Assembly: GCA_027053695.1 (NCBI GenBank)
Contig: JALUHL010000084.1
Coordinates: 1 to 12,594, forward strand
DNA length: 12,594 nt
Direction of reading: 5' to 3'
From: Ghiorsea sp.
Lineage (GTDB): Bacteria; Pseudomonadota; Zetaproteobacteria; Mariprofundales; Mariprofundaceae
The stretch's first letter is position 1, and the number at the start of each line of letters is the position of its first letter. A program made the translations under genes and the position numbers. The notes beneath the pieces are model-generated. The model saw nothing but the letters and a program-made list of their open reading frames with translations, did not search any database and had not been told where the DNA came from. Positions 1 to 7,477 of this stretch are shown here, piece by piece.

Positions 1-2540
1 AAGACTTCATCACAATCTTGGTACGGGGCTTGGTTAAGCATATCGCGCAGCTCAGCATCAGGAAATGGATACAAGCGTTCAATACGAATGCTGTGTATAT
101 CGTTGATGCCCAATTTTTCACGCATTTCCAACAAGTCAAAGTGCACTTTACCGCTGCACAGAATAATCCGTTTGCACTGTGAGCTAGGTGAAATTTCAGG
201 GAGTACAGGCAAAAAACCATGCTCCGTCAAATCAGCCAAGCAAGACGTGGATGCTTTATGCCGTAGCATACTTTTCGGGGCCATCATAATCAGTGGTTTA
301 CGCGTTGAAATAAGATACTGACGGCGCAATAAGTGAAACAACTGCGCAGGCGTGGATGGATAAACCACCTGCATATTATCATCAGCGCAGAGTTGTAAAT
401 ATCGCTCTAACCGCGCCGAAGAATGCTCAGCGCCTTGCCCTTCATAACCATGCGGTAGCCATAATACCAAGCCAGACATACGATTCCACTTGGATTCGCC
501 CGCAGCAATAAATTGGTCAATCACCACCTGTGCCATATTGGCAAAATCGCCATATTGGGCTTCCCAAATCACCAAAGCTCTTGGCTCAGCCACGGAATAG
601 CCGTATTCATAAGCCATCACTGCCATTTCAGATAGCATACTATCCACCACCAAAAAGCGGGATAATGTGCCTTGAATCAGCTTGCGAATGGGGGTGTAAC
701 CTTTGCCTGTGTTTTGGTCATAAACGATGGCATGGCGATGAAAAAATGTGCCCCGCCCAGAATCTTGGCCAGCAAGACGCACCCAGCCGCCATCTGCGAC
801 CAAGGTGGCATAAGCCATCATTTCTGTACAGCCCCAATCGATAGGCATATCGCCCTGCATCATTTTGATGCGGTTATCATAAATCTTTTTCACTTTGGGG
901 TGCAGCTTAAAGCCTTCAGGCACGGCGGTTGCCGCATGCACCAAGCTTTGCAAAGGTTCAAGCTTCACCGTGGTATCAGGCTCTGGCGCATTTTGACGCA
1001 CAAAACCTTCCCAGCGCCCATGCAGGCTATTTTCGAGCTTGGGTGAAGGATGTGGGGAGTCAAGATTTTCGCGGCGAATATTATCCAAGCACGCGCGATA
1101 CATGCTGATAGCTTCTTCGCTTTCATCCATGCTCATCACACCCGCTTGGGCTAGCGTTTCACGGTAGATGTCTAGGGTGGTTGGATGATGGCGAATGTGT
1201 TCATACATTTTGGGTTGGGTCACTTCAGGAGCATCGGCTTCATTGTGCCCAAGCCTGCGATAGCACACCAAATCAATCACCACATCACTGCGGAACTTTT
1301 GCCTGTAATCCATAGCCAGTTCTATGGCCATGCAGCAGGCTTCGGGGTCATCCCCATTCACATGCAAGATGGGAGCTTGCACCAGTTTAGCCACATCCGT
1401 ACAATAAAATGTAGAGCGAGCATCAAAAGGGTTGGTGGTGAAGCCGATTTGATTGTTGACCACGATATGAATTGTGCCACCTGTGCGGTAGCCCGATAAA
1501 TCGCCAAGGTTTAAGGATTCAGCCACAATGCCTTGCCCTGCAAATGCTGCATCCCCATGCACCAACACACCCATCACTTCGCGCCTTGCGCTATCTTTGC
1601 GCCTGCATTGGCGAGCGCGCACGCTGCCCAACACCACAGGCGAAATAATTTCTAAATGTGAGGGGTTAAAGGCTAAGGATAAGTGAAGGTTGCCGTGGTC
1701 AGTCTCAATGTCGGATGAAAAGCCCATATGATATTTCACATCACCAGCGCCGTGCTCGGCATCGGAGAATTGGTTGCCTTCAAATTCGGCAAACACATCA
1801 CCCAAGGATTTGCCCAAGGTATTGGCGAGCACGTTTAACCTGCCCCTATGCGCCATGCCGAGAATCATTTCTTTTACCCCGTGGCTTGTTGCGCGATGAA
1901 TTAAGCTATCAAGCATAGGAATTAAGCTTTCACCACCCTCCAAAGAGAAGCGTTTTTGCCCAGTGTAGCGGGTATGTAAAAAGCGCTCGAATTGTTCGGC
2001 GCGCATGATTTTTGCAAAGATGCGTTGTTTTTTCGCGGCATCAAAGTTGGGGGTTGAGCGCGTACTTTCCAAATGTGTTTGCAGCCAGTTTCTGCGAGGA
2101 GTATCGCTGACATGCATCAGCTCGGGGCCAATATGATGGCTGTAGGTTTGTTGCAAAATTTGAAAAATTTCGTGCAAAGGTAGCCGCGCAGGAGCTACCA
2201 AATCACCAGTAGGGAAAAGGTTGTCCAAGTCTTTTTCACTCAACCCATAATAGGCCAGTTCCGTGTCTGGCGTGGGTATGGGTTTATGCAGTTTTAGAGG
2301 GTCTAGGTCGGCATGCAAATGCCCATGCATACGCCATGCATGAATCAGATAAAGGGCACGCGAAGGATACTCAATTGCATTATCATCTTGGGTTGTGGCT
2401 TGTGCCACCGTTGTAACCGCAGGTTTAGGCGGCTCATTTTTTTGCGCATCCTTCTTTATTGAGGAGTGGATGGGTGAAACGCGCATGGATTGTTTGAGTT
2501 TGGCGATGATGTCTGCATGATTTTTCTTTGCTTGTGACAC
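1..2540 (-). CDS. sucA: 2-oxoglutarate dehydrogenase E1 component, 3' end beyond window
   Basis: Thiamine-diphosphate-dependent E1 of the 2-oxoglutarate dehydrogenase complex (TCA cycle, cytosol). It decarboxylates 2-oxoglutarate and passes the succinyl group to E2 lipoyl domains. About 846 codons are visible of a family length near 930, so some 85-90 C-terminal residues lie off the left edge. Visible signatures are GMAHRGRLNVLAN (about residues 228-240, holding the active-site His), LAFNPSHLEI (about 289-298), the ThDP/Mg motif from GDAAFAGQG to NNQIGFTT (about 329-369), and QDSGRGTFFHRHA further on. The start is GTG at 2540 behind a GGGAGGG ribosome site. An in-frame TGA directly precedes the GTG, so no earlier start is possible. 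The first ~55 residues are Lys/Gln/Pro-rich and lack the usual N-terminal YxxxLYxxYLxDP-type E2-binding segment. Its start lies 36 bp after the flavoprotein gene, so it is probably in the same operon. sucB would be expected next, outside the window. Confidence 0.95.
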   Translation of the reverse strand, partial: MSQAKKNHADIIAKLKQSMRVSPIHSSIKKDAQKNEPPKPAVTTVAQATTQDDNAIEYPSRALYLIHAWRMHGHLHADLDPLKLHKPIPTPDTELAYYGLSEKDLDNLFPTGDLVAPARLPLHEIFQILQQTYSHHIGPELMHVSDTPRRNWLQTHLESTRSTPNFDAAKKQRIFAKIMRAEQFERFLHTRYTGQKRFSLEGGESLIPMLDSLIHRATSHGVKEMILGMAHRGRLNVLANTLGKSLGDVFAEFEGNQFSDAEHGAGDVKYHMGFSSDIETDHGNLHLSLAFNPSHLEIISPVVLGSVRARQCRRKDSARREVMGVLVHGDAAFAGQGIVAESLNLGDLSGYRTGGTIHIVVNNQIGFTTNPFDARSTFYCTDVAKLVQAPILHVNGDDPEACCMAIELAMDYRQKFRSDVVIDLVCYRRLGHNEADAPEVTQPKMYEHIRHHPTTLDIYRETLAQAGVMSMDESEEAISMYRACLDNIRRENLDSPHPSPKLENSLHGRWEGFVRQNAPEPDTTVKLEPLQSLVHAATAVPEGFKLHPKVKKIYDNRIKMMQGDMPIDWGCTEMMAYATLVADGGWVRLAGQDSGRGTFFHRHAIVYDQNTGKGYTPIRKLIQGTLSRFLVVDSMLSEMAVMAYEYGYSVAEPRALVIWEAQYGDFANMAQVVIDQFIAAGESKWNRMSGLVLWLPHGYEGQGAEHSSARLERYLQLCADDNMQVVYPSTPAQLFHLLRRQYLISTRKPLIMMAPKSMLRHKASTSCLADLTEHGFLPVLPEISPSSQCKRIILCSGKVHFDLLEMREKLGINDIHSIRIERLYPFPDAELRDMLNQAPYQDCDEV

Positions 2541-2560
2541 TCAACCCTCCCCACACACTT

Positions 2561-2577
2561 GGTTTGTAAGCCAAACC
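2561..2577. other. short hairpin between flavoprotein gene and sucA
   Basis: GGTTTG and CAAACC form a 6-bp perfect stem around a 5-nt loop. It overlaps the first base of the flavoprotein TAG stop and lies about 12 nt before the sucA ribosome site. No T-run follows on either strand, so it does not look like an intrinsic terminator. It could modulate sucA translation or mRNA processing in the operon, but that is inference. Confidence 0.3.
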
Positions 2578-4022
2578 TAAAACCAGCGCATCAAAAAGCG
2601 AACAATTTTTTTCGTTTGTTCAGAAAAAAGTTTTTTAGTGTAAAAGCTGCCTGCAATACGTTTGTTCACTTCAGCCAGCGTGGGATATGGGGCAATCGCA
2701 GATGCCATAGCACCAATCTTCATCTTTTGTGAAATGGCAAGAATCCAAGGTTGAATAAGTTCACCCGCATGCAAGCCAACAATGCTTGCGCCTAAAATCA
2801 AGCCTTTAGGCGTGACCACCACTTTCACCAAGCCTTCGGTGCGTTGTTCGGCTTGGGCTCTATCATTCTCTTCAAAGCTCCACTTAAGAATCCGCACTTC
2901 TTTGCCTTGCCCTTTGGCATCGGCTTCGGTTAAGCCGACATGTGCCAATTCAGGGTCAGTATAGGTCACCCATGGCACAGCAGAATAATCTACTTTGGCA
3001 GGCAGTTTGAATAAAATGTTTCGGATAATAATACCAGCTTGGTATGCCGCCATATGCGTAAATTGATAAGGCCCTGCCACATCACCAATGGCAAATACAC
3101 GTTTATTCGATGAGCGTAAGCGGCTATCCACTTCAATGCCTCGTGGCGAATAAGCGATGCCTGCTGCTTCAAGGTTCAAGCCATTCACATTGGCTTTGCG
3201 CCCTGTGGCAATCAGCAAATGTGAGCCTTGAATATCGCAGACTTGGGTTTTATCGCTCGTGGCTTCATCAAAGAATGCATGAATACCATTTTCATGTTGC
3301 TCAAAGCGTAAGTTGTTCACGCCTTCATGAAAGTTGATACCTTCTTGGCTTAAATGTTCAATGACAATGGATGTTAAATCAGGGTCATCTTTGGCAAGGA
3401 GTTTCATCACTTCAATCACGGTGACTTTTGCACCCAACCTGCGATGTGCTTGGGCAAGCTCAATACCAATCGGCCCACCACCGATAATAATCAAATGCTC
3501 CACCTTCTCTTTTTTGTCAAAGATGTTTTCGTTGGTGAAATAGGGCACATCATTCACACCATCAATGGGTGGCACAAAAGCTGATGAACCCGTTGCCACC
3601 ACCACATACTTGGCTTTGATCATGCTATCGCCTGCTTTGACTGTATTTTCATCAACAAACTCAGCGGCAGCTTGAATAACATTCACGCCCAAACCTTCAA
3701 AACGCTCCACAGAATCATTGGGCTCAATTTCTGCAATCACGTTATGAATGTGACCATGCACTTTTTCCCAGTCAACGTTGGGTTCGATAGCTTCAATACC
3801 AAAGTTGTGTGCATCCCGCATGGTTTGCGCCACATGCCCTGCTGCCAAAATCGCTTTGGAGGGCACACAGCCTGTGTTCAAGCAATCACCACCCATTTTA
3901 CCTTTTTCAATGAGCACTACGGATGCACCCATTTGTACTGCGCCTGCGGCTACGGATAAACCGCCAGAGCCAGCGCCAATTACACAAATATCGGTTTGAA
4001 TCGTTTGTTTTGTCGCATTCAT
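2577..4022 (-). CDS. Lipoamide-dehydrogenase/mercuric-reductase-like FAD flavoprotein
   Basis: Class I pyridine nucleotide-disulfide oxidoreductase, 481 aa, a normal family length. It shows an N-terminal FAD-binding GAGSGG (residues 16-21), the redox disulfide GGDCLNTGCVPSK (Cys47/Cys52), an NAD-binding Rossmann repeat GGGPIGIE followed by a strand ending in VTVIE (the acidic end suggests NADH rather than NADPH), the second FAD motif AIGDVAGP, and a C-terminal dimerisation domain. In true E3 enzymes that domain carries a catalytic His-x-Pro...Glu dyad. Here the site reads APYPTLAE, so Tyr446 replaces His and Glu451 remains. The last residues (TKKIVRFLMRWF) are basic and hydrophobic and may touch the membrane. 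The start overlaps the VTT gene by ATGA and has AAAGGA upstream. Flavoproteins of this subgroup often lie beside, or are fused to, TVP38-type membrane proteins. The substrate is unknown, and a role as E3 for the adjacent sucA is doubtful. Confidence 0.88.
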   Translation of the reverse strand: MNATKQTIQTDICVIGAGSGGLSVAAGAVQMGASVVLIEKGKMGGDCLNTGCVPSKAILAAGHVAQTMRDAHNFGIEAIEPNVDWEKVHGHIHNVIAEIEPNDSVERFEGLGVNVIQAAAEFVDENTVKAGDSMIKAKYVVVATGSSAFVPPIDGVNDVPYFTNENIFDKKEKVEHLIIIGGGPIGIELAQAHRRLGAKVTVIEVMKLLAKDDPDLTSIVIEHLSQEGINFHEGVNNLRFEQHENGIHAFFDEATSDKTQVCDIQGSHLLIATGRKANVNGLNLEAAGIAYSPRGIEVDSRLRSSNKRVFAIGDVAGPYQFTHMAAYQAGIIIRNILFKLPAKVDYSAVPWVTYTDPELAHVGLTEADAKGQGKEVRILKWSFEENDRAQAEQRTEGLVKVVVTPKGLILGASIVGLHAGELIQPWILAISQKMKIGAMASAIAPYPTLAEVNKRIAGSFYTKKLFSEQTKKIVRFLMRWF

Positions 4023-4717
4023 GCTGAGGTTCCTTTGCCTTTCAGTTTTTTGTAGAAGACGGGCACAAGGGATAATAAAGCCAAACCCACCAGCGCGCCC
4101 ATCATTTCAGGCGTTAGAATGCCTGCGATGGAAAAGCTCTCACCCTGTTCAAAGACTTTGCCCAAGCCACTGCCTGCCAGTGAGAATACGAATGTAGCAG
4201 GCATGATGCCGAGGAAAGTTGCAATGACATAAGTGCGCAGTGGTACACCCAAAAATGCAGGGGCTAAATTGACAATAAAGAAGGGAAACAAAGGCACAAG
4301 GCGCAATACAAACATATAACTTAGGGCATTGTCTTGAAACCCAGCTTTCATGGATTGAATCGACTTGCCAGCTTTGGCAAGTAGCGCATCGCCTAGCGAT
4401 GTTTTAGCGATAAGGAAGATAGCCGTTGCACCCAGTGTTGCACCCACCACGGTATAAAGCCCGCCCCAGATTGCGCCAAATAAAAAGCCGCCAGCCAGCG
4501 TCATAATCGTGCCGCCGGGAAGCGAGAAGGCGACCACAACAACATAGGCAAGGATAAAGACCAAAGCCGCAAGAACAGGTTGTGCAGCTACCCAAGCATT
4601 GAGCTCTAGGCGATGTTCGCGCAACTGCTCAAAGCTTAAGTATTCATGTAAGCCAGAGGCAAAAAACAGTGCGGTGAGCGCTGCGATGATGATAAGGGGT
4701 AAACTTTTCTTAAGCAT
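4019..4717 (-). CDS. TVP38/TMEM64 family (VTT domain) inner-membrane protein
   Basis: Polytopic membrane protein of 232 aa in the DedA/VTT superfamily. An N-terminal transmembrane helix (about residues 5-23) is followed by a hydrophobic block starting near residue 48. The block contains the re-entrant-like LPGGTIMTLAGGFLFGA segment and the VTT signature FVLRLVPLFPFFIVN (F-x3-R-x2-P...N), then further helices to about residue 222 and a short basic tail (YKKLKGKG). VTT proteins are linked to lipid scrambling or flipping and membrane homeostasis; no substrate can be read from this sequence. The ATG has an AAAGGA ribosome site 8 nt upstream. The stop codon overlaps the start of the flavoprotein gene by 4 bp (ATGA), so translation is probably coupled and this is the first gene of the operon leading to sucA. 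Confidence 0.9.
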   Translation of the reverse strand: MLKKSLPLIIIAALTALFFASGLHEYLSFEQLREHRLELNAWVAAQPVLAALVFILAYVVVVAFSLPGGTIMTLAGGFLFGAIWGGLYTVVGATLGATAIFLIAKTSLGDALLAKAGKSIQSMKAGFQDNALSYMFVLRLVPLFPFFIVNLAPAFLGVPLRTYVIATFLGIMPATFVFSLAGSGLGKVFEQGESFSIAGILTPEMMGALVGLALLSLVPVFYKKLKGKGTSA

Positions 4718-4773
4718 GTTTTGTGATCCTTTGTCTGTGTAGTGTGCAAACCTTAAAAGCCAAATATGACAGC

Positions 4774-4803
4774 ATTATCACGTTGTCTTATCCATATGGT
4801 GAA
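4774..4803 (-). promoter_or_regulatory. candidate sigma70 promoter for VTT-flavoprotein-sucA operon
   Basis: Read on the minus strand, TTCACC (-35, 4798-4803) and GATAAT (-10, 4774-4779) are separated by 18 bp. They lie about 55 nt upstream of the VTT start codon in the 156-bp gap after gspB. The match is moderate. Nothing else recognisable lies in this gap apart from a GCTCAG direct repeat, and no terminator hairpin after gspB was seen. Confidence 0.3.
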
Positions 4804-4873
4804 TAGTCGCTTGGTAGCAGCTTTTCTTACATTCGAGGCACTTTTACCCGCTAGTTGCATCGCTCAGTTTTGC

Positions 4874-5503
4874 TCAGTAGGGCGGCCAAGTATCTTTGGT
4901 CTTCATGGTAAACGGTGCACCATCCAAGGCTAAGGTCACACCCTGTTCATCAATGCTTTTCAGGGTTAAACCATCAGCAATGGCATCGCCCTCATGCAAT
5001 ACATGGTTGTTGATCATCACCATCCGTTTTTTGGTATCTGCGCTGTACACATGAGCGGTGATAGCGATGCTTGGAAGTTTATTTTGTATGGCTGTATCCA
5101 AATCTAAAATATGCGGGATAGCTTGGGGTTGTTGCGTTATGGTTGTTGTTGTGTGTTGCGCAGCAGCATGTGTAGGCATTGTGGCAGGCACAGCTTTGGG
5201 CGTATGTTTAACTGTGGCAATGGTGTCTGCATGTTGTGAAATAACAGGCTCTGTTGGTTTGGTCTTTGAGGGTTGTATGATAGGTGTTGGTTGGGATGTG
5301 AATAACTTGCGGATGTTTTCCTGCTCTTGGTTTAGCCACCAAAAGGTGACAGCGATGATGATGCCCAGCAATGCAAGAAGCCCCCAAATCCATGATGGCT
5401 TTGCTTTGGTTTGCGGTGTAGGGCGTGGCGCTGTTGTCTGCTCGGGTTGCTGCTGTTTACGCGCGCTATCGGCTTTATTTAGAGCATCGAGAATATAAGA
5501 CAT
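4874..5503 (-). CDS. gspB: General secretion pathway protein B (GspB/ExeB-like)
   Basis: Inner-membrane protein with a periplasmic tail, 209 aa from the start chosen here. GspB works with GspA to place the type II secretion secretin in the outer membrane through the peptidoglycan layer. The N-terminus MSYILDALNKADSARKQQ matches the conserved GspB opening (MSYILDALKKAExxR). A Pro/Gln-rich cytoplasmic stretch follows, then one transmembrane helix (about residues 38-57, WIWGLLALLGIIIAVTFWW), a low-complexity Thr/Pro/Ala linker, and the C-terminal T2SSB domain (LPSIAITAHVYS...MVMINNHVLHEGDAI...LKSIDEQGVTLAL). A longer in-frame start at 5581 exists but would add 26 residues inside gspA, and the conserved N-terminus argues for 5503. 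The ATG shares one base with the gspA stop (TGATG) and has no Shine-Dalgarno site, pointing to reinitiation after gspA. Confidence 0.9.
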   Translation of the reverse strand: MSYILDALNKADSARKQQQPEQTTAPRPTPQTKAKPSWIWGLLALLGIIIAVTFWWLNQEQENIRKLFTSQPTPIIQPSKTKPTEPVISQHADTIATVKHTPKAVPATMPTHAAAQHTTTTITQQPQAIPHILDLDTAIQNKLPSIAITAHVYSADTKKRMVMINNHVLHEGDAIADGLTLKSIDEQGVTLALDGAPFTMKTKDTWPPY

Positions 5504-7302
5504 CAGCGGTTGTCTGCCTGTTGAGTCTTTTGATTCAAGGTGGGTGAACCGATGTGATTCAAGCTGTTGATATGAATCCATGTGATAGGCCCTGCCACAC
5601 CATCAGGTGATAATCCTTCTTGGCGTTGCAATATTTTCACCTGTTCTTTAAGCGTGTCATCATAGACTTTGCGCGGCGAACCAATCCAACTTTGATGAAG
5701 CGCTTGGGTGACTTGCGTTGCCAAATGCTCAACCAGTTTACCTTTGTGCCCCGGGCGCACGGGCCCGTGATACCCCAGCGGCGCTTTCCAAAGCAGGGTG
5801 AAATCATTAAAGCTTTGCAAAGCCAAGTCGGATAAAGGAATTTGCGCATAGTTATCTTGGCTTGCGGCTTGTGCCGTTGAGCCTGTTAGCCCTGTGATTG
5901 CGGTATAAGCCCTTTGCCCTTCATCATCGCTCACTGTGAGCACGGCAGGGCGATTTAAGCTGCGCATTTGCGCCATATCAGCGCGTTGCCTTAAGCACAA
6001 TAAACCATGGCTTTGGGCAAAGGTGCAGGCTTCACCATCGATTTCAGGGTTATACGCTAGCCCCCAGCTTTGAAATACGGGGATAAAGGCATCATTCTTG
6101 TTGTGGGTGATGGGTAATTTTACGGATTCTAGCACTTTGATTTCGGCGATTTGTTTGGCATGGGCTGCCTCTGCATTCATGGCCTCTGTATCCGCTGCCC
6201 CTGTACCTATAGATGCTGTAGCCACTGGCTCGGGATCACTTTCTTGGGGCGTTGCTTCACTAGTTTGCGGCGGTTGTTCAATGCTTACCTTATCTTCAGC
6301 TTGCACAAGGGTTTGTGGTGCAGGCGTGGTGAGCACGGGTTCGCTGGTTTGAGCATGGATGGGTTGCGTGGTTTCATCATGTTGTTGCGCAGCATTCCAC
6401 CACCACAGCGCCATCACGATGAGTATGGCGAGCAAAATATAAGGCAGCAATGAGTTGCGCGTAGGGGTTTGCGCAGGCTCTTGGCTTTCAAGGCTATGCC
6501 CCAGCACCTCTTCTTTGGCTTGCTGCAATATGGCTTTGCTCACTTGCTTTTGTTCGGATGCGTAAGCGCCAAGCAAAGCGCGGTCTGCAAGCAAATTGAT
6601 TAAGCGCGGCACACCCCCTGAGTAGTCATATAATAATTGCAATACAGGTTTGGGGAACAGGGTTTGCTTGTCACAACCTGCGATTTGCAGCCTGTGCGCC
6701 ACATAATCAGCCACTTCATCTTGGGTGAGCGGGGTAAGGTGATAGCGGGCGGTGATGCGTTGCGCGAACTGGCGTAAATCCTTGCGCTTTAACACATCTG
6801 CAAGCTCAGGCTGCCCCAAGAGCATGATTTGCAGCAGCTTTTTATCGTTGGTTTCCAAATTGGTGAGCAGGCGCAGTTGCTCCAGCACGGTAATATCCAA
6901 CTGCTGGGCTTCATCAATAATCAGTACGGTATGTTTGCCCTTGGCATGGTTATCCAGCAGATGTTGATTGAGAGCATCGGTTAACGCCTTGATGCTCCTT
7001 GTATCCGAGCATTCCACATGCAATTCATCGCATAAGCTTGCCAGCATTTCCGTGGCGGATTGCCTTGGATTGATGATGTATGCCACGTCCGTATTCTCAG
7101 GTACTTCTGCCAACATATGCCTGCAAAGCGTGGTCTTGCCTGTGCCCACTTCACCCGTGAGCACCATAATCCCGCCTTCGCCCTGCATGGCATACAGCAT
7201 ATGCGCCAAAGCTTCTTGATGCCTTGGGCTCATAAACAGGTATTGCGGATTCGGCGCAATGGTGAATGGTTTTTCAGTAAAGCCGAAGTAGGTCTTATAC
7301 AT
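5503..7302 (-). CDS. gspA: General secretion pathway protein A (GspA/ExeA-like AAA ATPase)
   Basis: Membrane-anchored ATPase with a periplasmic peptidoglycan-binding tail, 599 aa. Domain order: the conserved N-terminus YFGFTEKPFTIAPNP (residues 5-19); Walker A GEVGTGKTT (50-58); Walker B VLIIDEAQ (126-133); sensor GQPEL (163-167); the GGVPRLINLLADRAL motif (229-243); one transmembrane helix (about 286-303); a Thr/Glu/Pro-rich linker; a C39-peptidase-like periplasmic domain (about 400-470, with CLRQRADM and RPAVLTV but no obvious catalytic triad); and a PG_binding_1 domain (about 545-580, LKEQVKILQRQEGLSPDGVAGPIT). In Aeromonas, ExeA/ExeB bind peptidoglycan to let the secretin assemble. MSHA-type MshM proteins share the ATPase part, but the peptidoglycan-binding tail and adjacent gspB favour GspA. 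No other secretion genes are in the window. The start ATG at 7302 has only a weak ribosome site (CAAGTAAGC). Confidence 0.92.
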   Translation of the reverse strand: MYKTYFGFTEKPFTIAPNPQYLFMSPRHQEALAHMLYAMQGEGGIMVLTGEVGTGKTTLCRHMLAEVPENTDVAYIINPRQSATEMLASLCDELHVECSDTRSIKALTDALNQHLLDNHAKGKHTVLIIDEAQQLDITVLEQLRLLTNLETNDKKLLQIMLLGQPELADVLKRKDLRQFAQRITARYHLTPLTQDEVADYVAHRLQIAGCDKQTLFPKPVLQLLYDYSGGVPRLINLLADRALLGAYASEQKQVSKAILQQAKEEVLGHSLESQEPAQTPTRNSLLPYILLAILIVMALWWWNAAQQHDETTQPIHAQTSEPVLTTPAPQTLVQAEDKVSIEQPPQTSEATPQESDPEPVATASIGTGAADTEAMNAEAAHAKQIAEIKVLESVKLPITHNKNDAFIPVFQSWGLAYNPEIDGEACTFAQSHGLLCLRQRADMAQMRSLNRPAVLTVSDDEGQRAYTAITGLTGSTAQAASQDNYAQIPLSDLALQSFNDFTLLWKAPLGYHGPVRPGHKGKLVEHLATQVTQALHQSWIGSPRKVYDDTLKEQVKILQRQEGLSPDGVAGPITWIHINSLNHIGSPTLNQKTQQADNR

Positions 7303-7359
7303 GCTTACTTGAGCCTAAATGCCATGTATTTTTTTGAAGAAGTGAGTCATAGGTGAATC

Positions 7360-7387
7360 AATATAAACAAGAATGATGGTCAGACAA
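7360..7387 (-). promoter_or_regulatory. candidate sigma70 promoter for gspAB
   Basis: On the minus strand, TTGTCT (-35, 7382-7387) and TATATT (-10, 7360-7365) are separated by 16 bp, about 58 nt upstream of the gspA start. The -10 is good and the -35 matches 4 of 6. It lies to the left of the 18-bp inverted repeat, so the gspA transcript would not contain that repeat. Confidence 0.4.
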
Positions 7388-7420
7388 CCTTCATTTCATC
7401 TGAGTGTGAAAATTGAGTGC

Positions 7421-7471
7421 CTATTGTCCAGTTATACCTTTTATTGACAAAAGGGTATAACTGGACAATAG
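7421..7471. promoter_or_regulatory. perfect 18-bp inverted repeat, possible operator
   Basis: CTATTGTCCAGTTATACC (7421-7438) and its exact reverse complement (7454-7471) flank a 15-nt centre, and a further 4 bp (TTTT/AAAA) pair after a one-base bulge. The right arm ends 6 nt before the nucleotidyltransferase ATG. The centre contains a consensus -35 hexamer TTGACA (7444-7449), but the matching -10 position (AATAGT, 7467-7472) is poor. TATAAC (7456-7461) is an alternative -10 that lacks a good -35. The length, symmetry and position suggest an operator bound by a dimeric regulator, or the foot of a small mobile element. No regulator gene is adjacent. Confidence 0.65.
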
Positions 7472-7477
7472 TGCTTC

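Noticed and set aside
672..1046. 124-codon plus-strand ORF inside sucA
   Set aside because: It lies fully antisense to highly conserved SucA sequence and shows no recognisable motif.
4861..4880. GCTCAG direct repeat after gspB as a terminator or regulatory repeat
   Set aside because: It is only two 6-bp direct copies with no dyad and no T-run, so it is compatible with chance.
5058..5498. 146-codon plus-strand ORF opposite gspB
   Set aside because: It is a Cys/Val-rich shadow of the gspB linker and membrane region. The minus-strand frame has clear GspB motifs, and this one has no domain or ribosome site.
5504..5581. N-terminal extension of gspB to ATG 5581
   Set aside because: It would place 26 non-conserved residues before the conserved MSYILDAL start and lies within gspA coding sequence.
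7421..7471. CRISPR-like or tRNA-like structure
   Set aside because: It is a single inverted pair with no repeat-spacer pattern and no cloverleaf; no CRISPR array or tRNA was found anywhere in the window.
7444..7472. TTGACA plus a -10 at 7467-7472 as a firm promoter for the nucleotidyltransferase gene
   Set aside because: The -35 is perfect, but AATAGT is a poor -10 and the start site would fall on the ATG, so it is mentioned within the dyad entry only.
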